Shown here: positions 34,358 through 44,090 of the stretch, in pieces
Layout: every line of letters starts with the position of its first letter
Numbering within the stretch: position 1 is the first letter of the stretch
From: Staphylococcus rostri
GTDB taxonomy: Bacteria > Bacillota > Bacilli > Staphylococcales > Staphylococcaceae
Assembly: GCF_002902145.1 (NCBI RefSeq)
Contig: NZ_PPRF01000017.1
Span: forward strand, 1-64,000
DNA: 64,000 nt
Direction: 5' to 3'
The notes under the pieces: model-generated
What the model saw: only the letters and a program-made list of their open reading frames with translations
Told to the model about the DNA's origin: nothing
The model's database searches: none
Position numbers and translations under genes: made by a program

Positions 34358-35900
34358 AGCACAAGTAGCAATGGTATTAAACCTAGATAAATGTATCGGA
34401 TGTCATACATGTAGTGTGACATGTAAAAGCACATGGACGAACAGACCTGGTGCTGAATATATGTGGTTCAACAACGTAGAAACAAAACCAGGTATTGGTT
34501 ATCCAAAACGTTGGGAAGACCAAGAGCAATACAAGGGTGGTTGGACACTCAATAAGAACGGTAAGTTAGAATTAAAATCTGGTACACGTATTAACAAGAT
34601 TGCGTTAGGTAAAATCTTCTACAACCCAGATATGCCAGTAATCAAGGACTACTATGAGCCATGGACATACAACTATGAGCACTTAACAACAGCGAAAGAT
34701 TCTAAACATACGCCAGTTGCGAAAGCGCACTCAGTCATGACAGGTCAACGTATGGACATCGACTGGGGTCCAAACTGGGAAGATGACTTAGCCGGTGGTC
34801 ACATTACAGGACCGCAAGACCCTAACATTCAAAAAATTGAAGAAGAAATCAAATTCAACTTCGACCAAACATTCATGATGTATTTACCACGTTTATGTGA
34901 ACACTGCTTAAACCCAAGCTGTGTCGCATCATGTCCATCAGGTGCAATGTACAAACGTGATGAAGACGGTATCGTACTTGTAGACCAAGATGCGTGTCGT
35001 GGATGGCGCTACTGTATGACAGGTTGCCCATACAAAAAAGTATACTTCAACTGGAAAACAAACAAAGCTGAAAAATGTACGTTCTGTTTCCCACGTGTTG
35101 AAGCGGGTCTTCCAACAGTATGTTCTGAAACATGTACAGGTCGTATGCGTTACTTAGGCGTATTGCTTTACGACGCAGACCGCGTACAAGAAGCAGCATC
35201 AGCTGAAAACGAACAAGATTTATACGAAAAACAATTAGACTTATTCTTGAACCCATTTGATGAAGCAGTGATTGAACAAGCTGAAAAAGATGGCATTGCA
35301 CAAGAATGGATTGAAGCAGCACAAAACTCTCCAATCTATAAATTGGCAATCGAATACAAATTGGCATTCCCATTACACCCTGAATATCGCACAATGCCAA
35401 TGGTATGGTACTGCCCGCCACTTAGCCCAATCATGAACTACTTTGAAGGTAAAAACTCTGCGAATAATCCAGACGCGATCTTCCCAGCAATTGAAGAAAT
35501 GCGTTTACCAGTACAATACTTGGCTGAATTATTTACAGCAGGTGACACAACAGCAGTTAAAGGCTCATTACAACGTATGGCTATGATGAGAAGTTATATG
35601 CGTGCACAAAATACAGGTCGTGAGTTTGATGTATCACGCTTAGAACGTGTTGGTTTAACTGAACGTCAAGCGAAAGATATGTATCGTCTACTTGCCATCG
35701 CAAAACACGAAGATCGTTTCGTTATTCCAACATCTCACAAAGAACAATACATGGATACGTATGCAGCACAAGGTAGCCAAGGTTACGGCGGCGAGTACTT
35801 CGGTTCTAACTGTGATGGCTGTGGCGTACCAGTAGGCGCAGGTAAATCAGGACAAGAGATTTACAACGAAAGTTTCTATGGAGGGATTTTCCGTGATTAA
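34347..35900 (+). CDS. narH: Respiratory nitrate reductase, beta subunit
   Basis: 517-residue electron-transfer subunit with four Fe-S clusters, passing electrons from NarI to NarG. Cysteine groups: CIGCHTCSVTCKSTW (residues 16-30), CEHCLNPSCVASCPSG (about 185-200), CRGWRYCMTGCPYKK (the tryptophan marks the 3Fe-4S cluster), and CTFCFPRVEAG...CSETCTG. The start is TTG at 34347 with AGAGGTGG six bases before it, overlapping narG by 11 bases. No ATG start is available nearby in a better position. Confidence 0.98.
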   Translation: MKIKAQVAMVLNLDKCIGCHTCSVTCKSTWTNRPGAEYMWFNNVETKPGIGYPKRWEDQEQYKGGWTLNKNGKLELKSGTRINKIALGKIFYNPDMPVIKDYYEPWTYNYEHLTTAKDSKHTPVAKAHSVMTGQRMDIDWGPNWEDDLAGGHITGPQDPNIQKIEEEIKFNFDQTFMMYLPRLCEHCLNPSCVASCPSGAMYKRDEDGIVLVDQDACRGWRYCMTGCPYKKVYFNWKTNKAEKCTFCFPRVEAGLPTVCSETCTGRMRYLGVLLYDADRVQEAASAENEQDLYEKQLDLFLNPFDEAVIEQAEKDGIAQEWIEAAQNSPIYKLAIEYKLAFPLHPEYRTMPMVWYCPPLSPIMNYFEGKNSANNPDAIFPAIEEMRLPVQYLAELFTAGDTTAVKGSLQRMAMMRSYMRAQNTGREFDVSRLERVGLTERQAKDMYRLLAIAKHEDRFVIPTSHKEQYMDTYAAQGSQGYGGEYFGSNCDGCGVPVGAGKSGQEIYNESFYGGIFRD

Positions 35901-36468
35901 TCTTGAAATGCTGAAATATTATAAAGACACATTAGGATTTATGAGTCAGCAATTAAGTTTCCCGGAGAAGTTAACGTTCCACCCAAAGACATTTGAAGAA
36001 GTCTTCACTGAGGATCACCCAGCGTATCCTCATGTGACGACTTATCGTGAATTGATGTATGAAAGAAGCTTGTCAGACATTCAAGCATTGTATACTGATA
36101 CATTTGACTTCAACAAAAAAACAACGCTTTATATGACGTTCAATAAGTTTGATACGCAAAAAGAGCGTGGTCAAATGTTGGCAAAACTCAAGGTCTTATA
36201 CGAAATGTTTGGCCTTGAGATGCCATCTAATGAGTTATCGGATTATTTACCATTAATGCTAGAGTTTTTATACGCGGCAAATATTGATGGTGATGATCGT
36301 GCGCAAGAAAACATGCAGTTGCTCATTATGATTATTGAAGATGGCACATACCCAATCATGAAATATTTAGAAGAAAAAGGTAATCCATACAGCCATTTAA
36401 TTCGCGGTCTTCGTGAAACGTTAAAGCGCTGTATAGTAGAAGATGATGAGGTGAAACAACATGTTTAA
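35893..36468 (+). CDS. narJ: Nitrate reductase molybdenum cofactor assembly chaperone
   Basis: 191-residue TorD-like chaperone that holds apo-NarG until the molybdenum cofactor is inserted; not part of the final complex. The helical sequence includes YLPLMLEFLYAA and HLIRGLRETLKR, typical of NarJ. A GTG at 35893 is chosen since GGAGGG lies seven bases before it; it overlaps the narH stop by eight bases. Confidence 0.93.
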   Translation: MINLEMLKYYKDTLGFMSQQLSFPEKLTFHPKTFEEVFTEDHPAYPHVTTYRELMYERSLSDIQALYTDTFDFNKKTTLYMTFNKFDTQKERGQMLAKLKVLYEMFGLEMPSNELSDYLPLMLEFLYAANIDGDDRAQENMQLLIMIIEDGTYPIMKYLEEKGNPYSHLIRGLRETLKRCIVEDDEVKQHV

Positions 36469-37138
36469 TCAGTTTTTGTGGGTAATTTTCCCATATCTCT
36501 GCCTTGCAATCTTTATCATTGGTCACATTGCACGTTATAAGTTTGATCAATTTTCGTGGACGGCAAAGTCGAGTGAGTTTATTGAAAAAAAGCAGCTTAA
36601 ATGGGGTAGTCTCCTATTCCACTTAGGGATTATTCCAGTGTTTTTCGGACATGTCGTTGGATTATTAATCCCGGCACATTGGATGGAAAGTATAGGGGTT
36701 AATAATCACCTCTATCATATCGGTGCAGTGTATATCGGTAGTATTTTTGGTATAATCACATTGATAGGGATGTTTCTATTAACAGCGAGACGTGTGACAA
36801 AACAAAATGTTCGCCGTCTAAGTTCAGCATCAGATATTTTTGTGAACTTCTTATTATTAGCAATCGTGTTCGTAGGTTGTTACGCAACATTAGTAACGAA
36901 CGCAACAGTACCAGAATTTGATTACCGTCAAACGATTTCTATCTGGTTCCGTGGGTTATTCATGCTGAGTCCAGATGCAAGTTTAATGATGAATGTACCA
37001 CTTGCATTTAAAATGCATATCTTACTTGGCTTTACGATTATGGCTTGTTGGCCATTTACACGTTTAGTTCACGTGTGGAGTGTACCATTGACTTATGCGA
37101 GCCGTAGTTATATTATTTATCGTAAACACAAAATTTAA
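36461..37138 (+). CDS. narI: Respiratory nitrate reductase, gamma subunit
   Basis: 225-residue membrane cytochrome b that oxidises menaquinol and anchors NarGH. Five membrane helices; the heme-ligand histidines are in LLFHLGIIPVFFGHVVGLLIP (about residues 51-65) and in the C-terminal FKMHILLGFTIMACWPFTRLVHVWSVP (about 186-207). Its start overlaps narJ by eight bases. Confidence 0.97.
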   Translation: MFNQFLWVIFPYLCLAIFIIGHIARYKFDQFSWTAKSSEFIEKKQLKWGSLLFHLGIIPVFFGHVVGLLIPAHWMESIGVNNHLYHIGAVYIGSIFGIITLIGMFLLTARRVTKQNVRRLSSASDIFVNFLLLAIVFVGCYATLVTNATVPEFDYRQTISIWFRGLFMLSPDASLMMNVPLAFKMHILLGFTIMACWPFTRLVHVWSVPLTYASRSYIIYRKHKI

Positions 37139-37153
37139 TATGGAGTGATGACC

Positions 37154-37615
37154 GTGAACCAGATTGATTTTTCTCAACATGATTATCAAAATGAGTTAGA
37201 CAGATTACGTCGCAAATATCAATTTGACTTTGCTGGTATCGCATTACCTACCGAAGATCATGTTGGCACGAAGATCAAGTGGAGATACGTGTCAGGCAAC
37301 TTGAATGAAAGATATCGACGCATCGAATTACGTTATGGACGTGGTGTAGCCGGCAATGTTATGAAAACAGGTAAGCCTATGATTATTCATGATGCGAACG
37401 AAGAGCAAATTCAAAGCGCGCTGTTCAACTATCCAATTCTGATTAGTGAACAGCTCACTTCGATGATCGCAATACCGCTTTGGCACAATCATCGTGTCAA
37501 AGGGGTGTTGTTATTTGGTCAACGTGATAATACACCGTTGCCTAAAATCGCCGGAGATGTATCAGAAATTCAAGGGATAGGCAGTTTGACGAGTGAGGAT
37601 AAGGTGATGCAATAA
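37154..37615 (+). CDS. nreA: Nitrate sensor NreA (GAF domain)
   Basis: 153-residue cytoplasmic GAF protein that binds nitrate and controls the NreB kinase, so that the nar genes respond to nitrate as well as to absence of oxygen. The GAF core shows in [38 protein letters not shown] and [26 protein letters not shown] at 37154 (MNQIDFSQ) is eight bases after GGAG and preferred over the GTG at 37145 and ATG at 37148. It begins 15 bases after narI, so it is in the nar operon, and overlaps nreB by one base. Confidence 0.93.
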   Translation: MNQIDFSQHDYQNELDRLRRKYQFDFAGIALPTEDHVGTKIKWRYVSGNLNERYRRIELRYGRGVAGNVMKTGKPMIIHDANEEQIQSALFNYPILISEQLTSMIAIPLWHNHRVKGVLLFGQRDNTPLPKIAGDVSEIQGIGSLTSEDKVMQ

Positions 37616-38658
37616 TGACACAACAACAACTTGGTGAACTTTCAACATTTTTAAATGCATATTACCATCAAACGACTGAAATGATTATTTTTATAGATGC
37701 CGATGGGAAGGTTATCTATATGAATGAAGCGGCAGAGCGTGTAATATCACCAGAGAATGATTTGAGTGGTATTTCGAATACGATCTGTGGGCGTTGCGAA
37801 GGCTATACGAATGATCATGCATTAAAGACATGCTATAACTGTTTCCTTCACTCTGAAGAAGTAGGCAATACGGCTTTCCAAGTCTTTATGAAAACAACAG
37901 AGAATAAGGTAGAACCATTCACTGCGACGTATCAAACCATTGATGAAGAGAACCAAATTAAAGCTTTCACACTACAAAATGTCACACCACAGATTCAACG
38001 TCAAGAAAAGCTGTATCAACGAAATATGATACAAAAGACAATTGCAGCACAAGAGAATGAACGCAAACGCATTTCACGCGAATTACACGATGGCGTCGTG
38101 CAAGAGTTAATCAACGTGAATGTCGAGTTGCGTCTTTTAAAATATCAACAAGAGATGGGCACATTGCTAGACGGTGCGAAAAACATTGAAGGCTTGATGA
38201 CCAAGCTCATTGATGATATTCGTAACCTGTCATTAGAACTCAGACCGTCTTCACTAGATGATCTCGGTTTAGATGCGGCATTCAAGTCTTACTTTAAGCA
38301 ACTTGAGTTGAACTACGGGTTAGTGGTGAATTATCATTTTGATATGTTACCGCAACGTTTTGACAGTGAGATTGAAACAGTCGTCTACCGTGTCGTGCAA
38401 GAAGCGGTATTCAACGCTATGAAATATGCAGGTGTAGATTCTGTAGATGTGTCAATCAGACGAACAGAAGACACGTTGTATGCCGAAGTATCTGATCAGG
38501 GACGAGGCTTTGAGCCAAGTGATTCGCCAAAAGGTTCTGGACTGGGCCTTTATGGCATGAATGAACGTGCTGAACTGGTTAATGGACACCTAGATATCGA
38601 AACACAAAAAGGCAAAGGTACGATTGTGTCACTTGATGTACCGATTAACCAAAAGTGA
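37615..38658 (+). CDS. nreB: Oxygen-sensing histidine kinase NreB
   Basis: 347-residue cytoplasmic kinase. A PAS domain near the start contains the four cysteines [19 protein letters not shown] (CX2CX11CX2C, about residues 62-80) that bind the oxygen-labile Fe-S cluster; without oxygen the cluster holds and the kinase is active. The dimerisation/phosphoacceptor helix has [16 protein letters not shown] (His about residue 159), and the ATPase domain has [14 protein letters not shown] and DQGRGF...[14 protein letters not shown]. There are no membrane segments. It works with NreC, encoded 13 bases downstream. Confidence 0.97.
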   Translation: MTQQQLGELSTFLNAYYHQTTEMIIFIDADGKVIYMNEAAERVISPENDLSGISNTICGRCEGYTNDHALKTCYNCFLHSEEVGNTAFQVFMKTTENKVEPFTATYQTIDEENQIKAFTLQNVTPQIQRQEKLYQRNMIQKTIAAQENERKRISRELHDGVVQELINVNVELRLLKYQQEMGTLLDGAKNIEGLMTKLIDDIRNLSLELRPSSLDDLGLDAAFKSYFKQLELNYGLVVNYHFDMLPQRFDSEIETVVYRVVQEAVFNAMKYAGVDSVDVSIRRTEDTLYAEVSDQGRGFEPSDSPKGSGLGLYGMNERAELVNGHLDIETQKGKGTIVSLDVPINQK

Positions 38659-38671
38659 GGGGAATAAGAGC

Positions 38672-39322
38672 ATGAAAATCGTAATTGCAGATGATCACGC
38701 GGTTGTGCGCACTGGGTTTTCGATGATTTTGAACTTCCAAGAGGATATGGAAGTCGTTGGAACTGCAGCAGATGGGGTGGAGGCGTATCAGAAAGTGATG
38801 GAGCATGAACCAGACGTGCTTATCATGGACTTAAGTATGCCGCCGGGTGAATCGGGATTGATTGCAACGAGTAAAATACGAGATAGTTTTCCAAATACCA
38901 AGATTTTGATTCTCACGATGTTTGACGATGAAGAATATCTGTTTCATGTATTGAGAAGCGGTGCGAGCGGCTATATTTTAAAAAATGCACCGGATGAACA
39001 GTTATTATTAGCAATTAGAACTGTCTATAAAGGTCAAACGTATATTGATCCAAAAATGACGACATCATTGGTGAAAGAATTTGTACAGTCTTCTAATGAT
39101 GATGCTTACTCAAATGACCCCTTTAAGATACTATCCAAAAGAGAGTTGGAGATTCTGCCACTGATTGCGAAAGGCTATGGCAATAAGGATATTGCCGAAA
39201 AACTCTTTGTATCCGTTAAGACTGTCGAAGCGCATAAAACACGTATTATGGATAAGCTTGATTTGAAGTCTAAACCAGAGCTTGTTGAATATGCGTTGAA
39301 AAAGAAATTACTGGATTTTTAA
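38672..39322 (+). CDS. nreC: Response regulator NreC (LuxR/NarL family)
   Basis: 216-residue activator of narG, sirB/nir and narT. The receiver domain has the acidic pair in IADDHAVVR, the phospho-Asp in [12 protein letters not shown] (about residue 53) and the conserved Lys in YILKNAP. The C-terminal HTH is LSKREIE-type: [43 protein letters not shown]. The ATG at 38672 is used; GAGGGG precedes it. Its predicted targets in this window carry TAGGGN4CCCTA palindromes. Confidence 0.97.
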   Translation: MKIVIADDHAVVRTGFSMILNFQEDMEVVGTAADGVEAYQKVMEHEPDVLIMDLSMPPGESGLIATSKIRDSFPNTKILILTMFDDEEYLFHVLRSGASGYILKNAPDEQLLLAIRTVYKGQTYIDPKMTTSLVKEFVQSSNDDAYSNDPFKILSKRELEILPLIAKGYGNKDIAEKLFVSVKTVEAHKTRIMDKLDLKSKPELVEYALKKKLLDF

Positions 39323-39418
39323 CTTAATTCAGGCAGATACTGCCACCTATACAAAATCCTAAAGCTAAATTGAATATTTCTATAATATCTCATCCTCGAG
39401 ATTGGTTTTTATTTACGT

Positions 39419-39472
39419 AAAACACCCCAACACAACAAGTGGAATGTATCGACTTGAGTGTTGGGGTGTTTA
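39419..39472. terminator. Bidirectional terminator
   Basis: AAACACCCCAACA pairs with TGTTGGGGTGTTT. It lies between nreC and the convergent LPXTG gene. Confidence 0.88.
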
Positions 39473-39483
39473 ATTATGGCTGT

Positions 39484-40059
39484 TTATTGATTTGATTTTG
39501 ATAAAGATGTAATTGGACGATAAGCTAAAAGTGCACCGCCCAATAGAATGACACCAAAGATAGCAAGTGGTAATGTCTGTGCATCCACCCCTGTATTTGG
39601 TAATTCTTTTAACTTTGTATGTGATGACGAAGGTGTTTGAGCAGGTTCTTGTTGAGATATATTATTATCTGTTGCAGGTGTCTCTTGTTGTGCAGGTGTC
39701 TGAACGGGTGTCTTTGGTGCAACATGATTGGTTGTTGAATTTTGTGGGCTATTAGAATCGATAAAATCTGTTGGTGGATTCATAGACCATTTTCTAGGAG
39801 TTATTTTAAAAACAAATCCATTACAATGATCGAATGGAACACCTTGAACAGTTGTAGTGTCATTTGGTGTAGAAGAAGGTAATTGCGTGTTTGCTATATT
39901 ATCTGTTTGTAATTCATCCTCGCCTTCAATAATACAAGCGCCATTAGCGTCTGTAGGTAGATTTGATAAAGGATCAAAAGTATCAGCAAAAGTATTACTT
40001 GCTATTCCAGCAAAAGTAGCTGTTGCCAATAAAGAGACAGCAATTGATTTTTTTAACAT
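39484..40059 (-). CDS. Small LPXTG cell-wall surface protein
   Basis: 191 residues: a signal peptide (LLATATFAGIASNTFA, cleavage near residue 25), a short folded part with two cysteines (NGACIIEG and DHCNGFVF, likely a disulfide outside the cell), a Pro/Thr/Gln-rich stalk (about 100-145), then LPNTG, a membrane helix and a polar end. The function of the roughly 75-residue head is unknown. AAAGGAGG lies eight bases before the ATG. It points towards nreC, separating nreC from narT, which I recall as neighbours in other staphylococci; this looks like an insertion. Confidence 0.82.
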   Translation of the reverse strand: MLKKSIAVSLLATATFAGIASNTFADTFDPLSNLPTDANGACIIEGEDELQTDNIANTQLPSSTPNDTTTVQGVPFDHCNGFVFKITPRKWSMNPPTDFIDSNSPQNSTTNHVAPKTPVQTPAQQETPATDNNISQQEPAQTPSSSHTKLKELPNTGVDAQTLPLAIFGVILLGGALLAYRPITSLSKSNQ

Positions 40060-40578
40060 AGGTTCTTCCTCCTTTCTTTAATATTACTCATCTCTCTACA
40101 TCATTGAGTTGTTAACAATAAAATAGCACCATTTATCTAAAAGGTACATTTTTTTTAAAGAACAATTTTTTAATGTTAAATCAGTCTTTGGGAAATTGTG
40201 ATAAAAATTGATGTGACAATGAAAAATGTATCGTCCGCTATCCCTTGTGATTCTTGACTTTAGAGTATAACGCTTTAAATTTTCAAGTTTGTTCAATGCG
40301 TCATATTGCGTTGTGTTTGTAATCGTTTTCATGCACTTGCACAAGCGAAATATATCACTGTCTATTTAATAAACTTCTCCGTTTTTGAAACAGCCTAAAA
40401 CCGTTCTATTTGTGTCTGTTTTGTGTTAGGGGATACCCCTTTGTCGGTATAGGGTAAGTCCTTATGTTATGTATTTCACAATAACGTTACACTGAGAATG
40501 AACAAGCGTATCAAAAGTAAAAAACAGAACAACCCTTTTTGATACAAGAGATCTATTAAAGAAAAAGGTGAATCAATT
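40060..40578. other. Intergenic region between the LPXTG gene and narT
   Basis: No gene supported. The left part is AT-rich and holds the LPXTG gene's upstream region. The right part holds the narT control region with an NreC-type palindrome. A second partial GGTATAGGGTAAG motif lies at 40446. Confidence 0.45.
40427..40440. promoter_or_regulatory. NreC-type site upstream of narT
   Basis: TAGGG-GATA-CCCCT fits the TAGGG-N4-CCCTA pattern with one to two deviations and has perfect AGGGG/CCCCT arms. It lies about 140 bases before the narT ATG. Confidence 0.65.
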
Positions 40579-41751
40579 ATGGATAAGTCAAAAGCTGGTT
40601 TACAGTTGGGACTTCAAACGCTCAGCTTAGTTGCTGGATTCATGGCATGGACAATTATTGCGCCATTAATGCCGTTTATTTCCCAGGACATTGACATAAC
40701 AAGTGGTCAATTATCAATTATTTTAGCAATTCCTGTTATTTTAGGTTCAGTATTACGTGTGCCGTTTGGTTATTTAACAAATATCGTTGGTGCAAAATGG
40801 GTATTTTTCACAAGTTTTATCGTATTACTTGTGCCAATTTTCTTATTAAGCCAAGCATCAACACCAGGTAACTTGATGTTTGCCGGGTTCTTCCTAGGAG
40901 TCGGCGGTGCGATTTTCTCAGTAGGTGTTACATCTATTCCTAAATATTTTGCGAAAGACAAAGTAGGTCTTGCAAATGGTATTTACGGTATGGGTAACTT
41001 AGGGACTGCTGTATCAGCATTCTTAGCACCACCAATCGCAGGTATTATTGGTTGGCAAAATACTGTTATGAGCTATTTAGCGGTAATGGTAGTCTTTGCA
41101 ATCATTATGTTCTTACTTGGTGACGGTAACGAACCAAAAGTCAAAGTACCTTTAGTAGAACAATCACGTAAATTATTAGGTAACTACAAGTTGTACTACA
41201 CAAGTTTCTGGTACTTCATCACATTCGGTGCATTCGTAGCATTCGGTCTGTTCTTACCAAACTTCTTAGTAGAACACTTCGGCGTAGACAAAGTAGATGC
41301 AGGTATTCGTACAGGTGTCTTCATCGCATTAGCAACATTCTTACGTCCAGTAGGCGGTATGCTTGGGGACAAATTCGATGCTGTGACAATGTTAAAAGTA
41401 TTCTTCTCATTAATGATTGTGGGTGCTTTAATCATCGGTTTATCTGACGGTATGGTATTATTCACAGTCGGCTGTTTAACAGTAAGTATCTGTGCAGGTA
41501 TCGGAAATGGTTTAATCTTCAAACTTGTGCCACACTACTTTGCTAAAGAAGCAGGTGTTGCGAACGGTATCGTTTCAATGATGGGTGGTCTTGGCGGATT
41601 CTTCCCACCACTTGTTATCTCAGCAGTAACATCAATGACAGGTAGCAGTAACTTAGCATTTATCTTACTTGCTGTGTTCGGTGTCGTTGCATTATTCACA
41701 ATGTTTAACTTATCAAAACGCGAAAAAGCAGCAGTTGCACGTGTAAAATAA
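40579..41751 (+). CDS. narT: Nitrate transporter NarT
   Basis: 390-residue MFS transporter of the nitrate/nitrite porter family with 12 membrane helices, taking up nitrate (and possibly exporting nitrite). The family nitrate signatures are present as [17 protein letters not shown] (about residues 137-153) and [15 protein letters not shown] (about 336-350), and the MFS loop [12 protein letters not shown] near residue 60. AAAGGTG precedes the ATG. Single-gene unit with an NreC-type site upstream. Confidence 0.95.
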   Translation: MDKSKAGLQLGLQTLSLVAGFMAWTIIAPLMPFISQDIDITSGQLSIILAIPVILGSVLRVPFGYLTNIVGAKWVFFTSFIVLLVPIFLLSQASTPGNLMFAGFFLGVGGAIFSVGVTSIPKYFAKDKVGLANGIYGMGNLGTAVSAFLAPPIAGIIGWQNTVMSYLAVMVVFAIIMFLLGDGNEPKVKVPLVEQSRKLLGNYKLYYTSFWYFITFGAFVAFGLFLPNFLVEHFGVDKVDAGIRTGVFIALATFLRPVGGMLGDKFDAVTMLKVFFSLMIVGALIIGLSDGMVLFTVGCLTVSICAGIGNGLIFKLVPHYFAKEAGVANGIVSMMGGLGGFFPPLVISAVTSMTGSSNLAFILLAVFGVVALFTMFNLSKREKAAVARVK

Positions 41752-41759
41752 TAGAACGT

Positions 41760-41806
41760 AAAAAAGACATCGTATTGAAACATGTAGTCAATACGGTGTC
41801 TTTTGT
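41760..41806. terminator. Bidirectional terminator
   Basis: AAAAAGACATCGTATTGA pairs with TCAATACGGTGTCTTTTG, between narT and the convergent peptidase gene. Confidence 0.88.
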
Positions 41807-41811
41807 TATAC

Positions 41812-43407
41812 CTATAAAAAGTGTTGTTTTACAATGGTTGTCAAAATGACAGGGAGCTCTTCAAAAGCACTTTTCGTATGGATACGTTCTGTCACTTTGT
41901 GTGCGTCTTTACCAATCGGACCGCAGTTTATCATTGGTGCTTGGATTGCTTCAATTGCTTTGAAAGGAATCGCATAAGTTTTATTGAAAACGGGTGTGTT
42001 GTCTTCATATGCTTCAAAGCCCGATCCATTAGGTGAAGGTGCTACATAGCTCAAATCACTAATACCATTAAAATAGTGAATGCGTTTCGATGTACGGTGA
42101 AACTGGGTCTGTGATGTAGCGTCAATCGTCTTACTAATCGCTTCCGTTAATGGATGATAAGATGCATTCGTTGCTGGATAATACGGCGGTGCGAAGAAAG
42201 TAACCACGGTAGGTCCTAGTTCGCGACACAAGTTCATCAACGCATCTACAATCGCAATAGACTGTAGATGTGGTTCTGTTTCGGTCTGGATATGTGTATC
42301 AATTACCGCATCCACTTTATCATGACCATAATGTTCAACCGCATATTGTAACAGGTCATCGTAAGGCATCAACTGCATATCGAGTGGTGTCACACTTGTC
42401 GGTGCGATGCGCTGTTGATAGTGAGACAGCCCTTTACGCATACCTTCAGCTACAGCCTCATTAAATTTAGTAAATAGTTCATTCGCATTACGCTTGAATA
42501 AGAATATATTGAACAGTGCTACCGAACGGAAAGGTGTTTGCACATCATAGTGTTGCTTAATATCCATAACTCGCAAACTAACTGGTAAAGGTGTTTCTTC
42601 TATTTCAAATTGCTCTTGAAATCGCGCCTGATACTCTATCTCTTGTAGAATATAACTTAAAATAAAGTTAGAACTTAGCCCATTGGCAGGTGTACCAACA
42701 TGTGTTTCACGTCCATAGACAAGGACACTCGGCATAATCTTACCAATCGAGCCCGTGTAGTGATAATGGTTTGTATCGTGATGTGCTTGTTGAAATGTCG
42801 GTTCACTATTGAGATGCAAGAAGATGGATAGATCATACTGCTCGCAAAGTTGTGCGACATGCGCAACGGCGGCGTGCATCCCTTTTGAAGTGACTTCTTC
42901 GTCAGGAACGGTCATTAATACAAGATTGACATGCCATTCTTCTAATATTGCTTGTTCAATTAATGACATATGGAGCATTAAGCCGGGTTTCATATCCATG
43001 GATCCGCGTCCGAACAAGTAGTCTCCAGAGCGTAAATCATCATGACTCATCGTATCTAAATAACGTGCATCTTGTTGGAACTGAGCAGTCAGCTTGTCCA
43101 TGTCAAATGCGTATGGTTGAAACGGACCATAATCTTCAATACCAACTGTATCAAAATGACTAATCAATGTAATAGTTTCTGTTGCTTGAGGTGCGTGATA
43201 TAACGCGACAACAGCGTGACGTTGGTCATCTGTTGGCACAAGTGATATGTATTCTGGATGTTGTTGAAAATATGGGAGTTGCATCAATAAGTCACGAATC
43301 ATCGTTGGAAAAGTCTTTTCACCTTGAGAGTGTGTCACACTTGAATGTGCCACGAGCTGTTTGAGTAATGCAGCGCGGCTTTCAGGTGTTTGCCATAGTG
43401 TGTGCAT
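41812..43407 (-). CDS. M20-family peptidase, RocB type
   Basis: 531-residue metallohydrolase of the RocB branch of M20/M25/M40 peptidases. Metal-site motifs: TLISHFDTVG (His-x-Asp, about residue 80), FGRGSMDMKPGLM (second Asp) and TVPDEEVTSKG (Glu pair, catalytic and ligand). RocB accompanies arginine catabolism in Bacillus, but its reaction is not established, and no roc genes are nearby here. The ATG at 43407 (MHTLWQTP) has GAAGGAG seven bases before it; the longer frame to 43476 lacks a ribosome site. A cre-like site lies about 130 bases upstream. Confidence 0.82.
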   Translation of the reverse strand: MHTLWQTPESRAALLKQLVAHSSVTHSQGEKTFPTMIRDLLMQLPYFQQHPEYISLVPTDDQRHAVVALYHAPQATETITLISHFDTVGIEDYGPFQPYAFDMDKLTAQFQQDARYLDTMSHDDLRSGDYLFGRGSMDMKPGLMLHMSLIEQAILEEWHVNLVLMTVPDEEVTSKGMHAAVAHVAQLCEQYDLSIFLHLNSEPTFQQAHHDTNHYHYTGSIGKIMPSVLVYGRETHVGTPANGLSSNFILSYILQEIEYQARFQEQFEIEETPLPVSLRVMDIKQHYDVQTPFRSVALFNIFLFKRNANELFTKFNEAVAEGMRKGLSHYQQRIAPTSVTPLDMQLMPYDDLLQYAVEHYGHDKVDAVIDTHIQTETEPHLQSIAIVDALMNLCRELGPTVVTFFAPPYYPATNASYHPLTEAISKTIDATSQTQFHRTSKRIHYFNGISDLSYVAPSPNGSGFEAYEDNTPVFNKTYAIPFKAIEAIQAPMINCGPIGKDAHKVTERIHTKSAFEELPVILTTIVKQHFL

Positions 43408-43533
43408 TGCAATGCTCCTTCCATAAATAAATTTGTCACTGATTTTATTGTAATGGTTTTCATATCGCGTGTTCAAATCTTTTGATAAGGCGCTGAGTTC
43501 TGACGATTATGTGACGTGGAGAAGAGTTGATAC

Positions 43534-43547
43534 TGAAAACGCTTGAA
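43534..43547. promoter_or_regulatory. cre-like site between the RocB-type and DUF3139 genes
   Basis: TGAAAACGCTTGAA matches TGNAANCGNWNNCA except for the C. It could serve either divergent gene. Confidence 0.4.
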
Positions 43548-43591
43548 TTGTGGTAAGATGTATCATATATATCAAGTTGGAGGCGCGCATC

Positions 43592-43948
43592 ATGTTCAAA
43601 AAAATTATGGGCTTTATATTAGCAGCTGTTGTATTGTTTGTGCTCGTTGGAGCGGGATTTTTTGGTTATAAAGGCTATCAAAAGAGTCAAAACTTGAAGT
43701 TAATCGACCAATATTTAACAGAACAACATTTAGATAAGAAGATTATTAAGGAAAAAGAAGAGTATGATCCGCGTAAAGGTATTTTCTTTAAAGAGCTTAC
43801 ACTAGAAGGCGATGAGAAAAATACATACATTGCGCAACCGATACATTTGAAACGTGGACTTTTCTTACAAGGCTTTGATACAAAAACGAAAAAGCATGAT
43901 AAGAAAGCGAAGTACAACTTCTTTGATGAGAACTATAAAATGAAATAA
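43592..43948 (+). CDS. DUF3139-like small membrane-anchored protein
   Basis: 118 residues: one N-terminal membrane helix (IMGFILAAVVLFVLVGAGFF) and a lysine-rich outside domain of about 90 residues with KLIDQYLTEQHLDKKIIKEKEEYDP. This is the layout of the DUF3139 proteins common in staphylococci; role unknown. GGAGG lies eight bases before the ATG at 43592. Single gene. Confidence 0.7.
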   Translation: MFKKIMGFILAAVVLFVLVGAGFFGYKGYQKSQNLKLIDQYLTEQHLDKKIIKEKEEYDPRKGIFFKELTLEGDEKNTYIAQPIHLKRGLFLQGFDTKTKKHDKKAKYNFFDENYKMK

Positions 43949-43956
43949 GCCACTTA

Positions 43957-44012
43957 ACAAATCTTGGCAGAGACTGTGTGCATCACAACTTTGTCAGGAT
44001 TTTTATTTTATT
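43957..44012 (+). terminator. Probable terminator of the DUF3139 gene
   Basis: AAATCTTGGCAGAG pairs imperfectly with CTTTGTCAGGATTT and continues as TTATTTTATT. Confidence 0.6.
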
Positions 44013-44090
44013 AGCGCTTGAGCATAGAAAACACAAAATATTATGTCTTTTTGGTATGATTGAAGATAGAGAGAATAAAGGGGTGTATGA

